Shown here in pieces: positions 25,497-34,164 of a stretch of DNA of 64,000 bases. Both the position numbers and the translations under genes were made by a program. The stretch is from Pseudomonadaceae bacterium (GTDB lineage: Bacteria > Pseudomonadota > Gammaproteobacteria > Pseudomonadales > Azotimanducaceae). The notes under the pieces were generated by a model. That model was given only the letters and a program-made list of their open reading frames with translations. It did not search any database and was not told the DNA's origin. Location of the stretch: NCBI GenBank assembly GCA_024743175.1, contig JANSXA010000002.1, positions 594,921-658,920 of the forward strand, in the 5' to 3' direction. Within the stretch, counting starts at the first letter, position 1. Each line of letters starts with the position of its first letter.

Positions 25497-26498
25497 CTAA
25501 GCTAATCGCACAATACGAGTTCCTATATTGCCACCGCTTAACAAATCAACAAACGCATCCGGCGCCGCAGCAAGACCCGAGACTTCATCGGTCAGGCTTT
25601 TTAAAGATCCATCTTTCAGCCAGCCATGCAACTCCTCTCGAGCAGCGGCATAGTGGTCTGCAAAATCGAAGACCAGGAAACCACGCATGTTGATGCGTTT
25701 ATTCACCAGCAGCCCCGGGATACCTCGCGGCCCTGGTTCAGGCTTATCTGTATCGTACTGCGACACCACACCACAACAGGCAATACGACCAAAGGTATTC
25801 ATGCGAAACAGCGCCGAGCCGAGGATCAATCCACCGGTGTTGTCAAAATAGACGTCTACACCTGCCGGGGTAGCCGCCTTCAAAGCATCGCGAAAACTCT
25901 GTTCTTTGTAATTTACTGATGCATCAAAGCCAAGCTGATCAACAAGAACGGCACCTTTCTCTTCGCTGCCACAAACACCCACCACTGTGGTCTGTTTGAT
26001 TTTTGCGATCTGTCCAACAAGGTGCCCAACGGACCCGGCCGCAGCGGACACCAGCACAGTTTCACCTGCCTTGGGCTGTCCAACTTCCAGCAAGCCAAAA
26101 TAGGCCGTCAGACCATTGATGCCTAACGGTCCCAGATAGGCGATGGGATCATGTGCTGCAGGTATGACTTCAACAGCCTTGGCATCATGCACGGAGTACG
26201 TCTGCCAACCTGTCGGCGCGCTGACCATTGTGCCGACAGCAATGTCTGCTGCACGGCTTTCGACCACCTCTCCAACCCCGGTGGCATTCATGACAACACC
26301 GCTAGTCGGCGCACCTGCATAACTGGCGCTTCCCTGTAAGCCTGCACGGGTACCTGCAGTAATTGCAAAAGCCGTTGTGCGCACCAGCACCTGGCCTTCG
26401 CCTGCTTCGGGTACCGGTGACTGACTGAGCCGGTAGTGGCCCGCCTGCAATTTGCCCTGGGGTATTTCAGCAATCAAAACCTGCTGGTTCATTTCCAT
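25497..26498 (-). CDS. CurA/PTGR-like zinc-free MDR oxidoreductase
   Basis: A 333-residue medium-chain dehydrogenase/reductase starting at ATG 26498 with AGAAGGAT upstream. The Rossmann part has AAAGSVGHLVGQIAKIK, VVGVCGSEEK and DVYFDNTGG; the tail has GRIACCGVVSQY. The pattern of GPLGINGLTAYFGLLEVG matches the leukotriene-B4-12-hydroxydehydrogenase/CurA group, which reduces the double bond of enones with NADPH. Catalytic zinc cysteines are absent, as expected. It lies 12 bases after the methyltransferase gene and 14 before the symporter gene. Confidence 0.88.
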   Translation of the reverse strand: MEMNQQVLIAEIPQGKLQAGHYRLSQSPVPEAGEGQVLVRTTAFAITAGTRAGLQGSASYAGAPTSGVVMNATGVGEVVESRAADIAVGTMVSAPTGWQTYSVHDAKAVEVIPAAHDPIAYLGPLGINGLTAYFGLLEVGQPKAGETVLVSAAAGSVGHLVGQIAKIKQTTVVGVCGSEEKGAVLVDQLGFDASVNYKEQSFRDALKAATPAGVDVYFDNTGGLILGSALFRMNTFGRIACCGVVSQYDTDKPEPGPRGIPGLLVNKRINMRGFLVFDFADHYAAAREELHGWLKDGSLKSLTDEVSGLAAAPDAFVDLLSGGNIGTRIVRLA

Positions 26499-26510
26499 GT
26501 TTGTATCCTT

Positions 26511-27335
26511 CTACTGGCTGCGGGCACTAACCAGCCAGGTTGCGCCTTCAAGATCTAATCCGGACTCTGTGATGAGCGGTGCAAAAGCCTCGCGTACTGC
26601 CTGCAACGCGGCTTCTTTTGTTTCCCCTGACAATTCGGCCAGAGCGCGTGCAACAGGGCCTACCTCGCCTTGAGAGTGCATAGCGGCCTCCAGATCATCA
26701 CCCACATGCAGAATGGTGGACACAGGGTCTATCTCAACGTGTGCAAACCCCGCGTCGATCAGCAGCCCCCGCAGATAATCTTTATCCGCAAAAGCAAAAG
26801 GACCCGGCGCTTTGGGATCAACTGGTTCTGCGGGGGGCAGAAACGGTTGAATCGCACGCCCCGCAATCGTAATCCAGGGATTGACCTGGGCAGCCTGCCA
26901 GCACATGAACACCATGCGCCCATCAGCTGTTAAACCGCTGTGCAGGTTCTTAAAGGCGGCCAGCGGGTCCGCAAAAAACATCACCCCAAAACGGGAAAAA
27001 ATCAGCTGATGATCCGGGGTCAGATCAACCACTGCCGCATCAGCTTCGCTGAAAACAACGTTATCCAAACCCGCGGCACGCTCGCGTGCGCGAGCCAGCA
27101 TTGGCGCGCTGATGTCGACACCCCACACCTGTGCGCCCGTGGCTCCCAGAGCAAGACTTGTAGCACCGCAGCCACACCCTACATCAATCACCCGGTCACT
27201 GGCTTTTGCGGCCGCTGCAGAAACAGCAATGTCGGATAGAGGCTGCAGCATGTTATCCAGCCGCTCCTGGCCACGTGTCCACGTGTCACCTGCCTGACCA
27301 TTCCAGTATTTGATCTGCTCGCTGTTATCAGCCAC
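26511..27335 (-). CDS. class I SAM-dependent methyltransferase
   Basis: A 274-residue protein starting at GTG 27335, with AGGAG eight bases upstream. SAM-binding motif I is VIDVGCGCGATSLAL, followed by an acidic end of strand 2 in VWGVDIS and motif post-I with DAAVVDL; motif IV-like text is LIFSRFGVMFF. The N-terminal IKYWNGQAGDTW is common to UbiE/COQ5-like methyltransferases acting on small molecules. The acceptor is not identifiable. It is the third gene of the five-gene operon, with neighbouring glutathione transferase and enone reductase suggesting work on an electrophilic small molecule (inference). Confidence 0.9.
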   Translation of the reverse strand: MADNSEQIKYWNGQAGDTWTRGQERLDNMLQPLSDIAVSAAAAKASDRVIDVGCGCGATSLALGATGAQVWGVDISAPMLARARERAAGLDNVVFSEADAAVVDLTPDHQLIFSRFGVMFFADPLAAFKNLHSGLTADGRMVFMCWQAAQVNPWITIAGRAIQPFLPPAEPVDPKAPGPFAFADKDYLRGLLIDAGFAHVEIDPVSTILHVGDDLEAAMHSQGEVGPVARALAELSGETKEAALQAVREAFAPLITESGLDLEGATWLVSARSQ

Positions 27336-27376
27336 TTAGAAACTCCTGATGTTGTCTACAAATGTGAAGGTGTGCA

Positions 27377-28168
27377 TTACAGATCATGCTGGCGCCTGTA
27401 CCAGTCGAGGTATGTGCCCATGTGCTTACGAAACGCCGGTGTTTCGCTCAAGGCCAGCATATGTCCTAGCGCGGTTGGATATTGCTGTAAAGCCTGGTCG
27501 CTGATCAGGGTGAACCCGGACCCGTCGAGTTCATCTTTGTAATGCCCTTCACGCAGAAACTGGGCAAGATCGCAGACAAAGGCGATATCAGCTATCGAAA
27601 GGTTATTATCCACCAGGTGCGATGTGTGTTGCAGAGCATTCTCAACACCTTGCATATAGAATTCATAGGCTGAGGCCATGCGTGCATGGGTCTGCTGCTG
27701 CATCTTCGACATACCCAGCAGATAGACCTGAGCTTCACGGGCGAACACGAGGCTGGCATCGAGAAAACTGTCGACCCGGGAAGCGCTGTAGCCATCAGTG
27801 CCGTAGAGACTGTGCTGCTGTTCAGATAGACGTACCACCGCACGTAAAATGCTGTTGGATTCAAAAATCCCCACGTCTCCACCCGGACTGAAAGCACATG
27901 GCACAGTGCCAAACGGCTGACTGGCCAGAAAAGCATCTGTCTTGTACAACGTTCCGGTAAACCCTCGCTGACTGGAACGTGCGTGGGGACTATCAGCTGT
28001 CTGTTCATGCGCAGACAGTTCGCGAGCATCGTAATCCCACAACCAATGAGCAAGTTTGGCTGGTTTGTCTCCCACTATTTCCAGCGAGGCACCACATAGC
28101 TCAGCCGCAATCATCGCTTTGAATACGCGCGGGTTAGGCAGATAAGAAAAAATTCGCAGAGCAGTCAA
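27377..28168 (-). CDS. glutathione S-transferase
   Basis: A 263-residue protein starting at TTG 28168 with a weak ribosome-binding site, 12 bases after the nucleoside hydrolase stop. The thioredoxin-like N-terminal half begins LRIFSYLPNPRVFKAMIAAE, with the FGTVPCAF cis-Pro loop and FESNSILRAV that binds the glutathione gamma-glutamyl part. The helical C-terminal domain has the N-capping box NNLSIADIAFVCDL. The N-terminal half is longer than normal, with an insertion of about 30 residues (DYDARELSAHEQ and following). It probably conjugates or isomerises an electrophile in the cytoplasm. Confidence 0.9.
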   Translation of the reverse strand: MTALRIFSYLPNPRVFKAMIAAELCGASLEIVGDKPAKLAHWLWDYDARELSAHEQTADSPHARSSQRGFTGTLYKTDAFLASQPFGTVPCAFSPGGDVGIFESNSILRAVVRLSEQQHSLYGTDGYSASRVDSFLDASLVFAREAQVYLLGMSKMQQQTHARMASAYEFYMQGVENALQHTSHLVDNNLSIADIAFVCDLAQFLREGHYKDELDGSGFTLISDQALQQYPTALGHMLALSETPAFRKHMGTYLDWYRRQHDL

Positions 28169-28180
28169 AACAGAATACAG

Positions 28181-29095
28181 CTACACAAGACGTTCGGTTA
28201 ACAGATCAAGAAAGGCCTCTTTATCAATCCAGTCGGTGGCACACTGGGTTTCTTCACCGGCCTCATCAATCAGTGTTTTACCATCGTTGGTGACAATGAT
28301 GGGTAACGTTTCCATCTGCAGGTGCGCATGACTGAACGCAAGATAAACCGCCACGCAGTCATACAGTACCGAAGACTGCACCCGGGCATCCAGATCCTTC
28401 AACATCGGCCATTCTTTTACCGCCTCAAACCAACCAGCGTGATTGTCCATGACCGCCTTAGTCAGCGGCTTATCGCTGTCTCTGATGCGCGCAAAGCGCT
28501 CACCCTGCAACATGACTGTGCCGCAGGTATCCAGAGGTGTAATGGTTTTCTCCCACTTCGCTTTGAATACCGCCTGACAGGCCAGCGCGTGTTGCTTCAC
28601 ATTATACTCCCGCATGGGTTTATCAGCGCCCATGTAGCCACGGCGAAGTGAACCGTGCATACCAATAAAGCGTGCACTGGTGGTTAAGTCCGGCTCTCGA
28701 GCAAGCGCCGCTGCAATGTTGGGAAGTGGGCCGATACAGACCAGGGATACTATTTCCGGTGTGGCAATAATCGTTTCACAGATTGCGCCAACACCATCAC
28801 GCAGAACATCGCCGGCATAATCTGACAGGGAAAAATCACCCAGCCATGCGGAATGGGTTTCGGGGGAATCATCCAGCGGAATCCCGACGCCAATCGGGAT
28901 ATCTTCACGTCCGGCAATCTGCAGCATTTTCGCCACAATCTTTGCGCGGTAGCCTGTATTACCGGTAGAGGTGGTGATCAGCTTGATATCAAGCTCAGGG
29001 CAATTCAACAGAAATGCAAGCGCCCAAACATCATCTACATCCAGCCCGATATCGGTATCAAGTACTACGGGTATTCGTTCTGCTTTATCTGCCAC
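28181..29095 (-). CDS. inosine-uridine-type nucleoside hydrolase family protein
   Basis: I choose GTG 29095 (304 residues), because AAGGGGG lies five bases before it; an ATG at 29128 is in frame but without that. The calcium-binding signature is DTDIGLDVDD at the N-terminus. Further family text is ITTSTGNTGYRAKIV, and SLVCIGPLPNIAAAL as the conserved loop. Members cleave N-glycosidic bonds of ribonucleosides or related ribosides. It is cytoplasmic and heads the five-gene operon with GST, methyltransferase, CurA-like reductase and symporter. The 164-bp gap upstream carries only a short palindrome (CTTGTTT-TGCG-AAACAAG). Confidence 0.9.
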   Translation of the reverse strand: MADKAERIPVVLDTDIGLDVDDVWALAFLLNCPELDIKLITTSTGNTGYRAKIVAKMLQIAGREDIPIGVGIPLDDSPETHSAWLGDFSLSDYAGDVLRDGVGAICETIIATPEIVSLVCIGPLPNIAAALAREPDLTTSARFIGMHGSLRRGYMGADKPMREYNVKQHALACQAVFKAKWEKTITPLDTCGTVMLQGERFARIRDSDKPLTKAVMDNHAGWFEAVKEWPMLKDLDARVQSSVLYDCVAVYLAFSHAHLQMETLPIIVTNDGKTLIDEAGEETQCATDWIDKEAFLDLLTERLV

Positions 29096-29259
29096 ATGCA
29101 CCCCCTTTTCGTGCCTGAGTGTACTCATGCATCAGCCGGGGGTAAAAGAAAAATATCCCTGTCCGGGAGTGACGCTAACTCGCCTGATCTCGACCTGGGG
29201 CATAGCGATAGTTTTTACTCGCTTGTTTTGCGAAACAAGATCCCTCCGCGACCAACTCG

Positions 29260-29940
29260 CTAAACGCTAGCCATTCGACGCATCAGATTATGGTAGACCG
29301 AGGCCAAGCGAACCAATTGTTCTGGGGAACTACGACTATTAGTAAGTGCCTGAATTGCCTGATCCATTTCGAACAGCAGGCTTCGCGCCTCGACTTCAGC
29401 CACCATACTTTGGACCCAAGTAATCGCAGCCAGACGTTCACCTCGGGTTACGGCATTCACACGGTGCAGACTGCCTGAAGGATACAAAACCGCATCACCC
29501 GCATTCAAACGCACTTCCTGTGCACCAAACTGGCCTTCGATGACAAGCTCACCGCCATCGTATTCTTCCAACTCTGACAAAAATACAGTCATCGAAACAT
29601 CACTTCGCATGACATCACCTGGCGCCGGCCCCTGCATAATAGCTGCATCAACATGCACGTCATATTCCTGACCCACACCGTATCGATTAAACACCGGCGG
29701 GAATATTTTGTGCGGAAGACACGCGGAGACAAACAATGGATGGTGTCCCATTTTGCGCAGGAGTCCATTGGCAAGCTCCCGCACAACTTCGGTCTCCGGG
29801 TCAGTTTGCTCGTTACGCTTGGCACGTACATTCAACCCGCCGGCACTTGCCAGCCCATCCTGCCAGGTGGCGCCTTCAAGTGCTCGTTGATACGCAGCAA
29901 CTTCGTTTATGTCCAGGAAATGGTCGATGACAACTAGCAA
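29260..29940 (-). CDS. piuC: PiuC-like Fe(II)/2OG PKHD-type hydroxylase
   Basis: A 226-residue protein starting at TTG 29940, three bases after the receptor stop, with GGGAG at proper spacing in the receptor's last codons. The iron ligands are H and D in YDVHVDAAI and the distal H in SGSLHRVNAV; the 2OG arginine is in TRGERLAAITW. Length and order match PiuC/PKHX, the hydroxylase that accompanies the siderophore receptor PiuA. Its exact substrate is unsettled in the literature. It is co-transcribed with the receptor under the Fur box at 32320-32338. Confidence 0.9.
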   Translation of the reverse strand: MLVVIDHFLDINEVAAYQRALEGATWQDGLASAGGLNVRAKRNEQTDPETEVVRELANGLLRKMGHHPLFVSACLPHKIFPPVFNRYGVGQEYDVHVDAAIMQGPAPGDVMRSDVSMTVFLSELEEYDGGELVIEGQFGAQEVRLNAGDAVLYPSGSLHRVNAVTRGERLAAITWVQSMVAEVEARSLLFEMDQAIQALTNSRSSPEQLVRLASVYHNLMRRMASV

Positions 29941-29943
29941 GCT

Positions 29944-32265
29944 TCAAAACTCCCAGGTGACCGATGCTCGAACATTACGTGCGTCACCAAGATACATAAA
30001 CGACCCTGAACGATAAGCCGCTTGCCAGTATTCTTCATCGGTTACGTTGCTGACATTCAATCGCAGATTAACATTGTCAGTCGGGTAATAGTGTACAAAC
30101 AGATCGACAGCCTCATACGATGGCACAACAATTGAGTAGTCACCAATAGCGCTGTCATAACCTGCAGCGGTATCAGGCTGACCGCCGTACATTTCACTCT
30201 TGTATGTATAAGCACCACCAAACGCTACCTTATCGTTTGGTTGATATTGGAGCTGCAAATAGACGCTGTCATCGGCAAAGTTGCTCAGTACGCGTCCTTC
30301 ATTTGTTTCATCGAACGCGTCTAGAACTTTTGACTCCATTACCGCAACCGCTAATTGAGCACTGAGTTTTTCGGTGATGGCGCCAGTGAGCGAAAGTTCT
30401 AGGCCTTCAACCCGATTCTTTCCCGTGTTTAACGTACCCAGTGTCGAGTAGGCATCACCAACACTCTCCATGACATCATCCTTAGTGGTCCGGAACACTG
30501 CAGCTGTTGCTAGCAGCCTGTTATCTAGAAACTCCCACTTCAACCCAAGCTCGAGATTTTCTACTCGCTCCGGATCCGAACGCTCCACCTGATCTGGTGT
30601 GCCGCATAATCCACCGTAGCCACAACTACCACCTACGTCGGATTCACCACCATTGATATTTGTCGCCGTACTATAGGTAAAGTACAGATTGCCATTTTTA
30701 CCCAGAGCACGGACGATACCCACATGGCCATTCCAGAAGCCGTCGGAATAATCATATTCGCTGGTTACACCACGCGAAATAACGTTATTGTTATAGTGAA
30801 ACTGATCGTAGCGGGCGCCAATAAAAGTGGTCCACGCTTCCCCAATCTCAATGGTGTCCATCACATAAGCAGATATAGTCTGCACGTCAAAGTTGGAGTC
30901 TGCATCACCCCGATTGACCCTTCTTTCCATTAATCCATTGATATTGGATACAACCTTCCCGCTACCATCCAATCCACAGTAGTCTCTTTGCACACCGCCT
31001 CTGCCGGATACAACACAATTGGTCGCGCCCAAATAATCGATGTTGTACACACCGTTTTCTACATCTTCATTGGAATATTCAACTCCGAAGACAAACTGAT
31101 TATGAGTGCGCCCAATGTCGGTTTCCCACAACACATTTGTTTGCGTAACAAAATAATCAATCTTCTGCCAACCCTGGTGCGTGCTTAGTGTAAAAGTTTC
31201 CGCTCCTGGTGCCACAGGATCAGTACTATCACGCGTGGTACCTCTTGCTCCCGTTGTCACATACCCATTGTCAGTGCGGCCATAGCGCACCGTATTCTGC
31301 AAGCGCAGGCTATCGGTGAACTCATAGTTTGTTTTGACTGTGAAAGCATCAATCTCTGTTTCAAGAAAGTCACTTTCCTGCAGGTACACTGGAATATCAG
31401 AAACCGGCTTGCGTATAGCGCGATCAAAGTAACTACCGAGATCAGGCTGATCATCAGCCTGCAAGTGGTAATAATCGACGACAAAGCTGAGTTGTTCGCT
31501 GGTCTTCCAGAGCACTGAGAAAAGACCGCCTTTACGCTCTCGCGCCGCAGGTGCTCGATCCGGCACGTCTTCATCTGCGTAAAGGAAATTTGTTCGTATC
31601 GCGACAGTGTCAGATAGCGGTTGATTCAAATCAAAGGTTGTTCGCTTTGCGTCATCTGTACCTATGCCAACTTCGCCAATTGCAAAGCGATAATCACGAC
31701 TCGCCTGTTTAGTAATGCTGTTCACAGCACCACCTGAGCTACCGCGGCCAGCAAATGTTGAGCTGGGGCCCTTGGTAATTTCAATTTGCTCCGTGGCGAA
31801 ACTCTCTCGTGTTGTCATCCCCGGATCCCGGACGCCATCAACAAAAACGTCGCTGCGAGCCTCATGTCCACGAATGATATAGCGATCTCCAAATGCATTA
31901 CCGTTCTCGCCTGTTCCGAGCGTAATACCCGCTTGCGAAGACAATATTTCTTTGAGATCTGTTTTGCCTGAATCAAGTATTTGAGACTGAGTGAGAATAG
32001 TCATAGTGTTTGGTGAGGCGGCTAAATCTGCAGTACGCCTGAGATCGCCCGAACGTCGAGCTTTATACGGAGCATTTTTCTCACCAAAAACTTCAACAAT
32101 CTCGATCACATTTGAGGTGTCCTCTTCAGCCTGACTGACAGAATTTTCAGCATGGCCTGCTCCCGCGGTGGCAACACCGATCGCCAGTGCCATCATCCTG
32201 GGAAGCCCAGCAGGTTCTCGGCTCGCGTTTACACGGATTGAATTTGGTCTTTTTACACAACTCAC
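29944..32265 (-). CDS. TonB-dependent siderophore receptor (PiuA/Fiu-like)
   Basis: A 773-residue receptor starting at GTG 32265, preceded by GAGGAAG five bases upstream. The signal region is long (core MMALAIGVATAGAGHA). TonB box-like text is VIEIVEVFGEK, the plug holds SSQAGITLGTGENGN, YIIRGHEARSDVFVDGV and EITKGPSSTFAGRGSSGG, and the barrel ends VRASVTWEF with the C-terminal Phe needed for assembly. This is the catecholate siderophore-receptor type. A Fur box lies 55 bases upstream and PiuC follows, so iron starvation should induce the pair. Confidence 0.93.
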   Translation of the reverse strand: MSCVKRPNSIRVNASREPAGLPRMMALAIGVATAGAGHAENSVSQAEEDTSNVIEIVEVFGEKNAPYKARRSGDLRRTADLAASPNTMTILTQSQILDSGKTDLKEILSSQAGITLGTGENGNAFGDRYIIRGHEARSDVFVDGVRDPGMTTRESFATEQIEITKGPSSTFAGRGSSGGAVNSITKQASRDYRFAIGEVGIGTDDAKRTTFDLNQPLSDTVAIRTNFLYADEDVPDRAPAARERKGGLFSVLWKTSEQLSFVVDYYHLQADDQPDLGSYFDRAIRKPVSDIPVYLQESDFLETEIDAFTVKTNYEFTDSLRLQNTVRYGRTDNGYVTTGARGTTRDSTDPVAPGAETFTLSTHQGWQKIDYFVTQTNVLWETDIGRTHNQFVFGVEYSNEDVENGVYNIDYLGATNCVVSGRGGVQRDYCGLDGSGKVVSNINGLMERRVNRGDADSNFDVQTISAYVMDTIEIGEAWTTFIGARYDQFHYNNNVISRGVTSEYDYSDGFWNGHVGIVRALGKNGNLYFTYSTATNINGGESDVGGSCGYGGLCGTPDQVERSDPERVENLELGLKWEFLDNRLLATAAVFRTTKDDVMESVGDAYSTLGTLNTGKNRVEGLELSLTGAITEKLSAQLAVAVMESKVLDAFDETNEGRVLSNFADDSVYLQLQYQPNDKVAFGGAYTYKSEMYGGQPDTAAGYDSAIGDYSIVVPSYEAVDLFVHYYPTDNVNLRLNVSNVTDEEYWQAAYRSGSFMYLGDARNVRASVTWEF

Positions 32266-32319
32266 AGGGGCTTCCTCAATTTATTGAAGTGCCCGAGTGT
32301 AGAGAAATCAGCTGTTAAT

Positions 32320-32338
32320 GCAAATGATTATCATTTAG
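32320..32338. promoter_or_regulatory. Fur box
   Basis: GCAAATGATTATCATTTAG matches the 19-bp Fur consensus at 13 positions, with AATGATTATCATT as a near-perfect core. It lies 55 bases upstream of the receptor start and should repress the receptor/PiuC operon when iron is plentiful. Confidence 0.85.
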
Positions 32339-32732
32339 AAATAGGATCTGGTATCCAGAACGTTCAGCACCTCAGTAATTATTCGCCTCTTAATGCGGTT
32401 GTGATCGGCAGGCGTGCAGCGCGGATCGCGGGAAACAGCCCCCCGACCAGACCCAATAAAACAGCCCAGGTCAAACCTATCTACAGCGGACACAATCCAC
32501 TTAAGCGTTCGGAACCGGGAGGTTTCGCGCGGTGCTTCGCGATCAAGCGTTAGCTCGTTGAGTAGCGCCTTTTTGTCGGATGGGTTTCTGTTACCTGCGC
32601 TTCTCATGGACCAAAGACTACTGTTATACCGCTGCAGAGCCTGCCGATACAAAACACGACAAACGATGCCATGCGACAGAAGTGCAAAGGCGATAACCAG
32701 GCTATACGCAGGGCAGGTTTTACCGTCCTGAG
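32339..32732. other. gene-poor stretch between TonB receptor and TetR genes
   Basis: No intact gene is evident. On the minus strand it holds the last 33 codons of an FtsX-type permease (32379-32480). A second frame, open from the end of the TetR gene down to 32335, has a hydrophobic stretch near 32690-32630 (SLVIAFALLSHGIVC) but no good start codon or ribosome-binding site. I read the region as a deletion scar. Confidence 0.5.
32379..32480 (-). pseudogene. C-terminal remnant of an FtsX/MacB-type ABC transporter permease
   Basis: Reading the minus strand, 33 codons end at TAA (plus 32379-32381) and give a hydrophobic segment TWAVLLGLVGGLFPAIRAAR followed by LPITTALRGE. This is the hallmark last helix and tail of FtsX-like permeases of the MacB/YtrF group. 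A stop lies immediately upstream at 32481-32483 and no other permease text is present, so it is a fragment, not a gene. It is co-directional with the TetR gene. Confidence 0.7.
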
Positions 32733-33362
32733 TTACAACCCCTGAATCAACTGCGAAAGGCGCCGTGCAGACTGTTCAAGATGCCCCAGCTGGCCGTCTT
32801 CGGCGATCATGGTGAGCTGGCCTTCCAGTGCGAGGTGCGCATAGCCGTGCACATGACACCAGCCTAAAATAATATCGTTGACCAGCGCCGCGGGTTTATC
32901 CGCTATGACATCCTGCACCGCAATGGGCGCATCGCCGCGCTGACGGAGTATCACATTTGTCAGCTCGGTGAAGGTCTCTAAAACAGCATCCGGGGGAGCC
33001 TGCATATCAAAATCGATCAGGTCGGACCGAAACATGATGCGAAAATGTTCTGGATAGGTCTGCGCAAACTCAACATAGGCTTTGGCAGTAGCGAACATCT
33101 GTGCTTCGAGCTGGGTTCCAGCCAGCGACAGTTCCATGCGTAAGCGTTCCACGAGGTGTTCAAATCCACGTTCTGCCAGCGCTCGCAGCAGTCCGCGTAC
33201 GTCACCAAAATGATGTTTAGGTGCGGTGTGGGAAACTCCAGCAGCGCGCGCACAGGCGCGCAGGGTAAAACCCTGCAAGCCCTGTGTTTGCAGAACTTTG
33301 TCAGCTGCATCAAGCAGCGCCTTGCGCAGGTCTCCATGATGGTAGGCGGTTTTGGGAGTCAA
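32733..33362 (-). CDS. TetR/AcrR-family regulator with WHG-type C-terminal domain
   Basis: A 209-residue regulator starting at ATG 33362. It begins KTAYHHGDLRKALLDAADK, the typical opening of the WHG subgroup, with the helix-turn-helix FTLRACARAAGVSHTAPKHHF. The C-terminal domain has YPEHFRIMFRSDL and ends NDIILGWCHVHGYAHLALEG, the WHG-type motif. A perfect 6-2-6 palindrome lies 70 bases upstream of its start and may be its operator. The target may be itself, the divergent DUF502 gene, or the permease now decayed downstream (inference). Confidence 0.9.
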   Translation of the reverse strand: MTPKTAYHHGDLRKALLDAADKVLQTQGLQGFTLRACARAAGVSHTAPKHHFGDVRGLLRALAERGFEHLVERLRMELSLAGTQLEAQMFATAKAYVEFAQTYPEHFRIMFRSDLIDFDMQAPPDAVLETFTELTNVILRQRGDAPIAVQDVIADKPAALVNDIILGWCHVHGYAHLALEGQLTMIAEDGQLGHLEQSARRLSQLIQGL

Positions 33363-33431
33363 AAGGCCAGCTTCAGTCCAAACGTTCCCGCCGATACTAA
33401 CCGGGATAATTACAGACAGCGAATCTTTACA

Positions 33432-33445
33432 GTAGAAAGTTCTAC
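33432..33445. promoter_or_regulatory. perfect palindrome between TetR and DUF502 genes
   Basis: GTAGAA-AG-TTCTAC is a perfect inverted repeat in the 138-bp divergent gap. It is 70 bases from the TetR start and 56 from the DUF502 start. I infer a TetR operator. Confidence 0.45.
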
Positions 33446-33500
33446 ATCTCAGGGTTGTAGTGAACGACTGTGGTATAAACCAGATTAAGGAGACTGAACC

Positions 33501-34091
33501 ATGATGAAAAGCATAGCTGGCACATTTTTCCGCGGATTAACCGGCTTATTACCCATAGCCCTGACGCTATGGCTGGCGTTCTGGGTGATCACGACAACTG
33601 AGGAGCTCCTGCGTAAGCTGTTTGTCTACATTCTGCCGGACAACTTCTACTTACCGGGCCTGGGTATTGCTTTTGCCCTGCTGCTGATATTTGCAACCGG
33701 GCTGCTGATGCAGATGTTTGTCTTCAAAAAATTGTGGGATTGGTTCGAAGCCTGGCTTGAGCGGGTGCCTCTGGTTAAAACTGTCTACCAGTCTGTTAAC
33801 GATTTTTTTGGATTTTTCTCTTCGAATGTCTCAGACAGCGCATCAAAAGTGGCCTGTGTCGACCTGGGCAACGGCGCGCAGGTGGTCGGCTTTATCACCG
33901 ACGAAAGCCTTGATGCATTTGCAGACGTGGGGCAGGATCGAGTCGCGATCTATCTGCCGATGAGCTACCAGGTTGGCGGTTATACAGTGCTGGTATCGAA
34001 AGCTGACGTAGAGATTCTTGATATACCTGTGGAGCAGGCGATGCGATTTGTTCTCACCGCTGGCATCCGGCGCCAGCGGCCTGCAGATTGA
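33501..34091 (+). CDS. DUF502 membrane protein
   Basis: A 196-residue protein starting at ATG 33501 with AAGGAG upstream. Two membrane helices (GLLPIALTLWLAFWVIT and GIAFALLLIFATGLLMQ) are followed by the typical LERVPLVKTVYQSVNDFFGF and a soluble beta-rich C-terminal domain with GFITDES and VAIYLPMSYQVGGYTVLV. It matches DUF502, an inner-membrane family without assigned function found across bacteria and plants. It is divergent from the TetR gene. Confidence 0.9.
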   Translation: MMKSIAGTFFRGLTGLLPIALTLWLAFWVITTTEELLRKLFVYILPDNFYLPGLGIAFALLLIFATGLLMQMFVFKKLWDWFEAWLERVPLVKTVYQSVNDFFGFFSSNVSDSASKVACVDLGNGAQVVGFITDESLDAFADVGQDRVAIYLPMSYQVGGYTVLVSKADVEILDIPVEQAMRFVLTAGIRRQRPAD

Positions 34092-34164
34092 ATCATGTTG
34101 CCCTGATCAATGATGCCGCAGACCTGGAGGACGCAATGCTGAAACGATATTTACCCATCTCAGC

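Noticed and set aside
29222..29239. CTTGTTT-TGCG-AAACAAG hairpin as terminator of PiuC
   Set aside because: No T-run follows on either strand and the stem is AT-rich; it may be only a chance palindrome.
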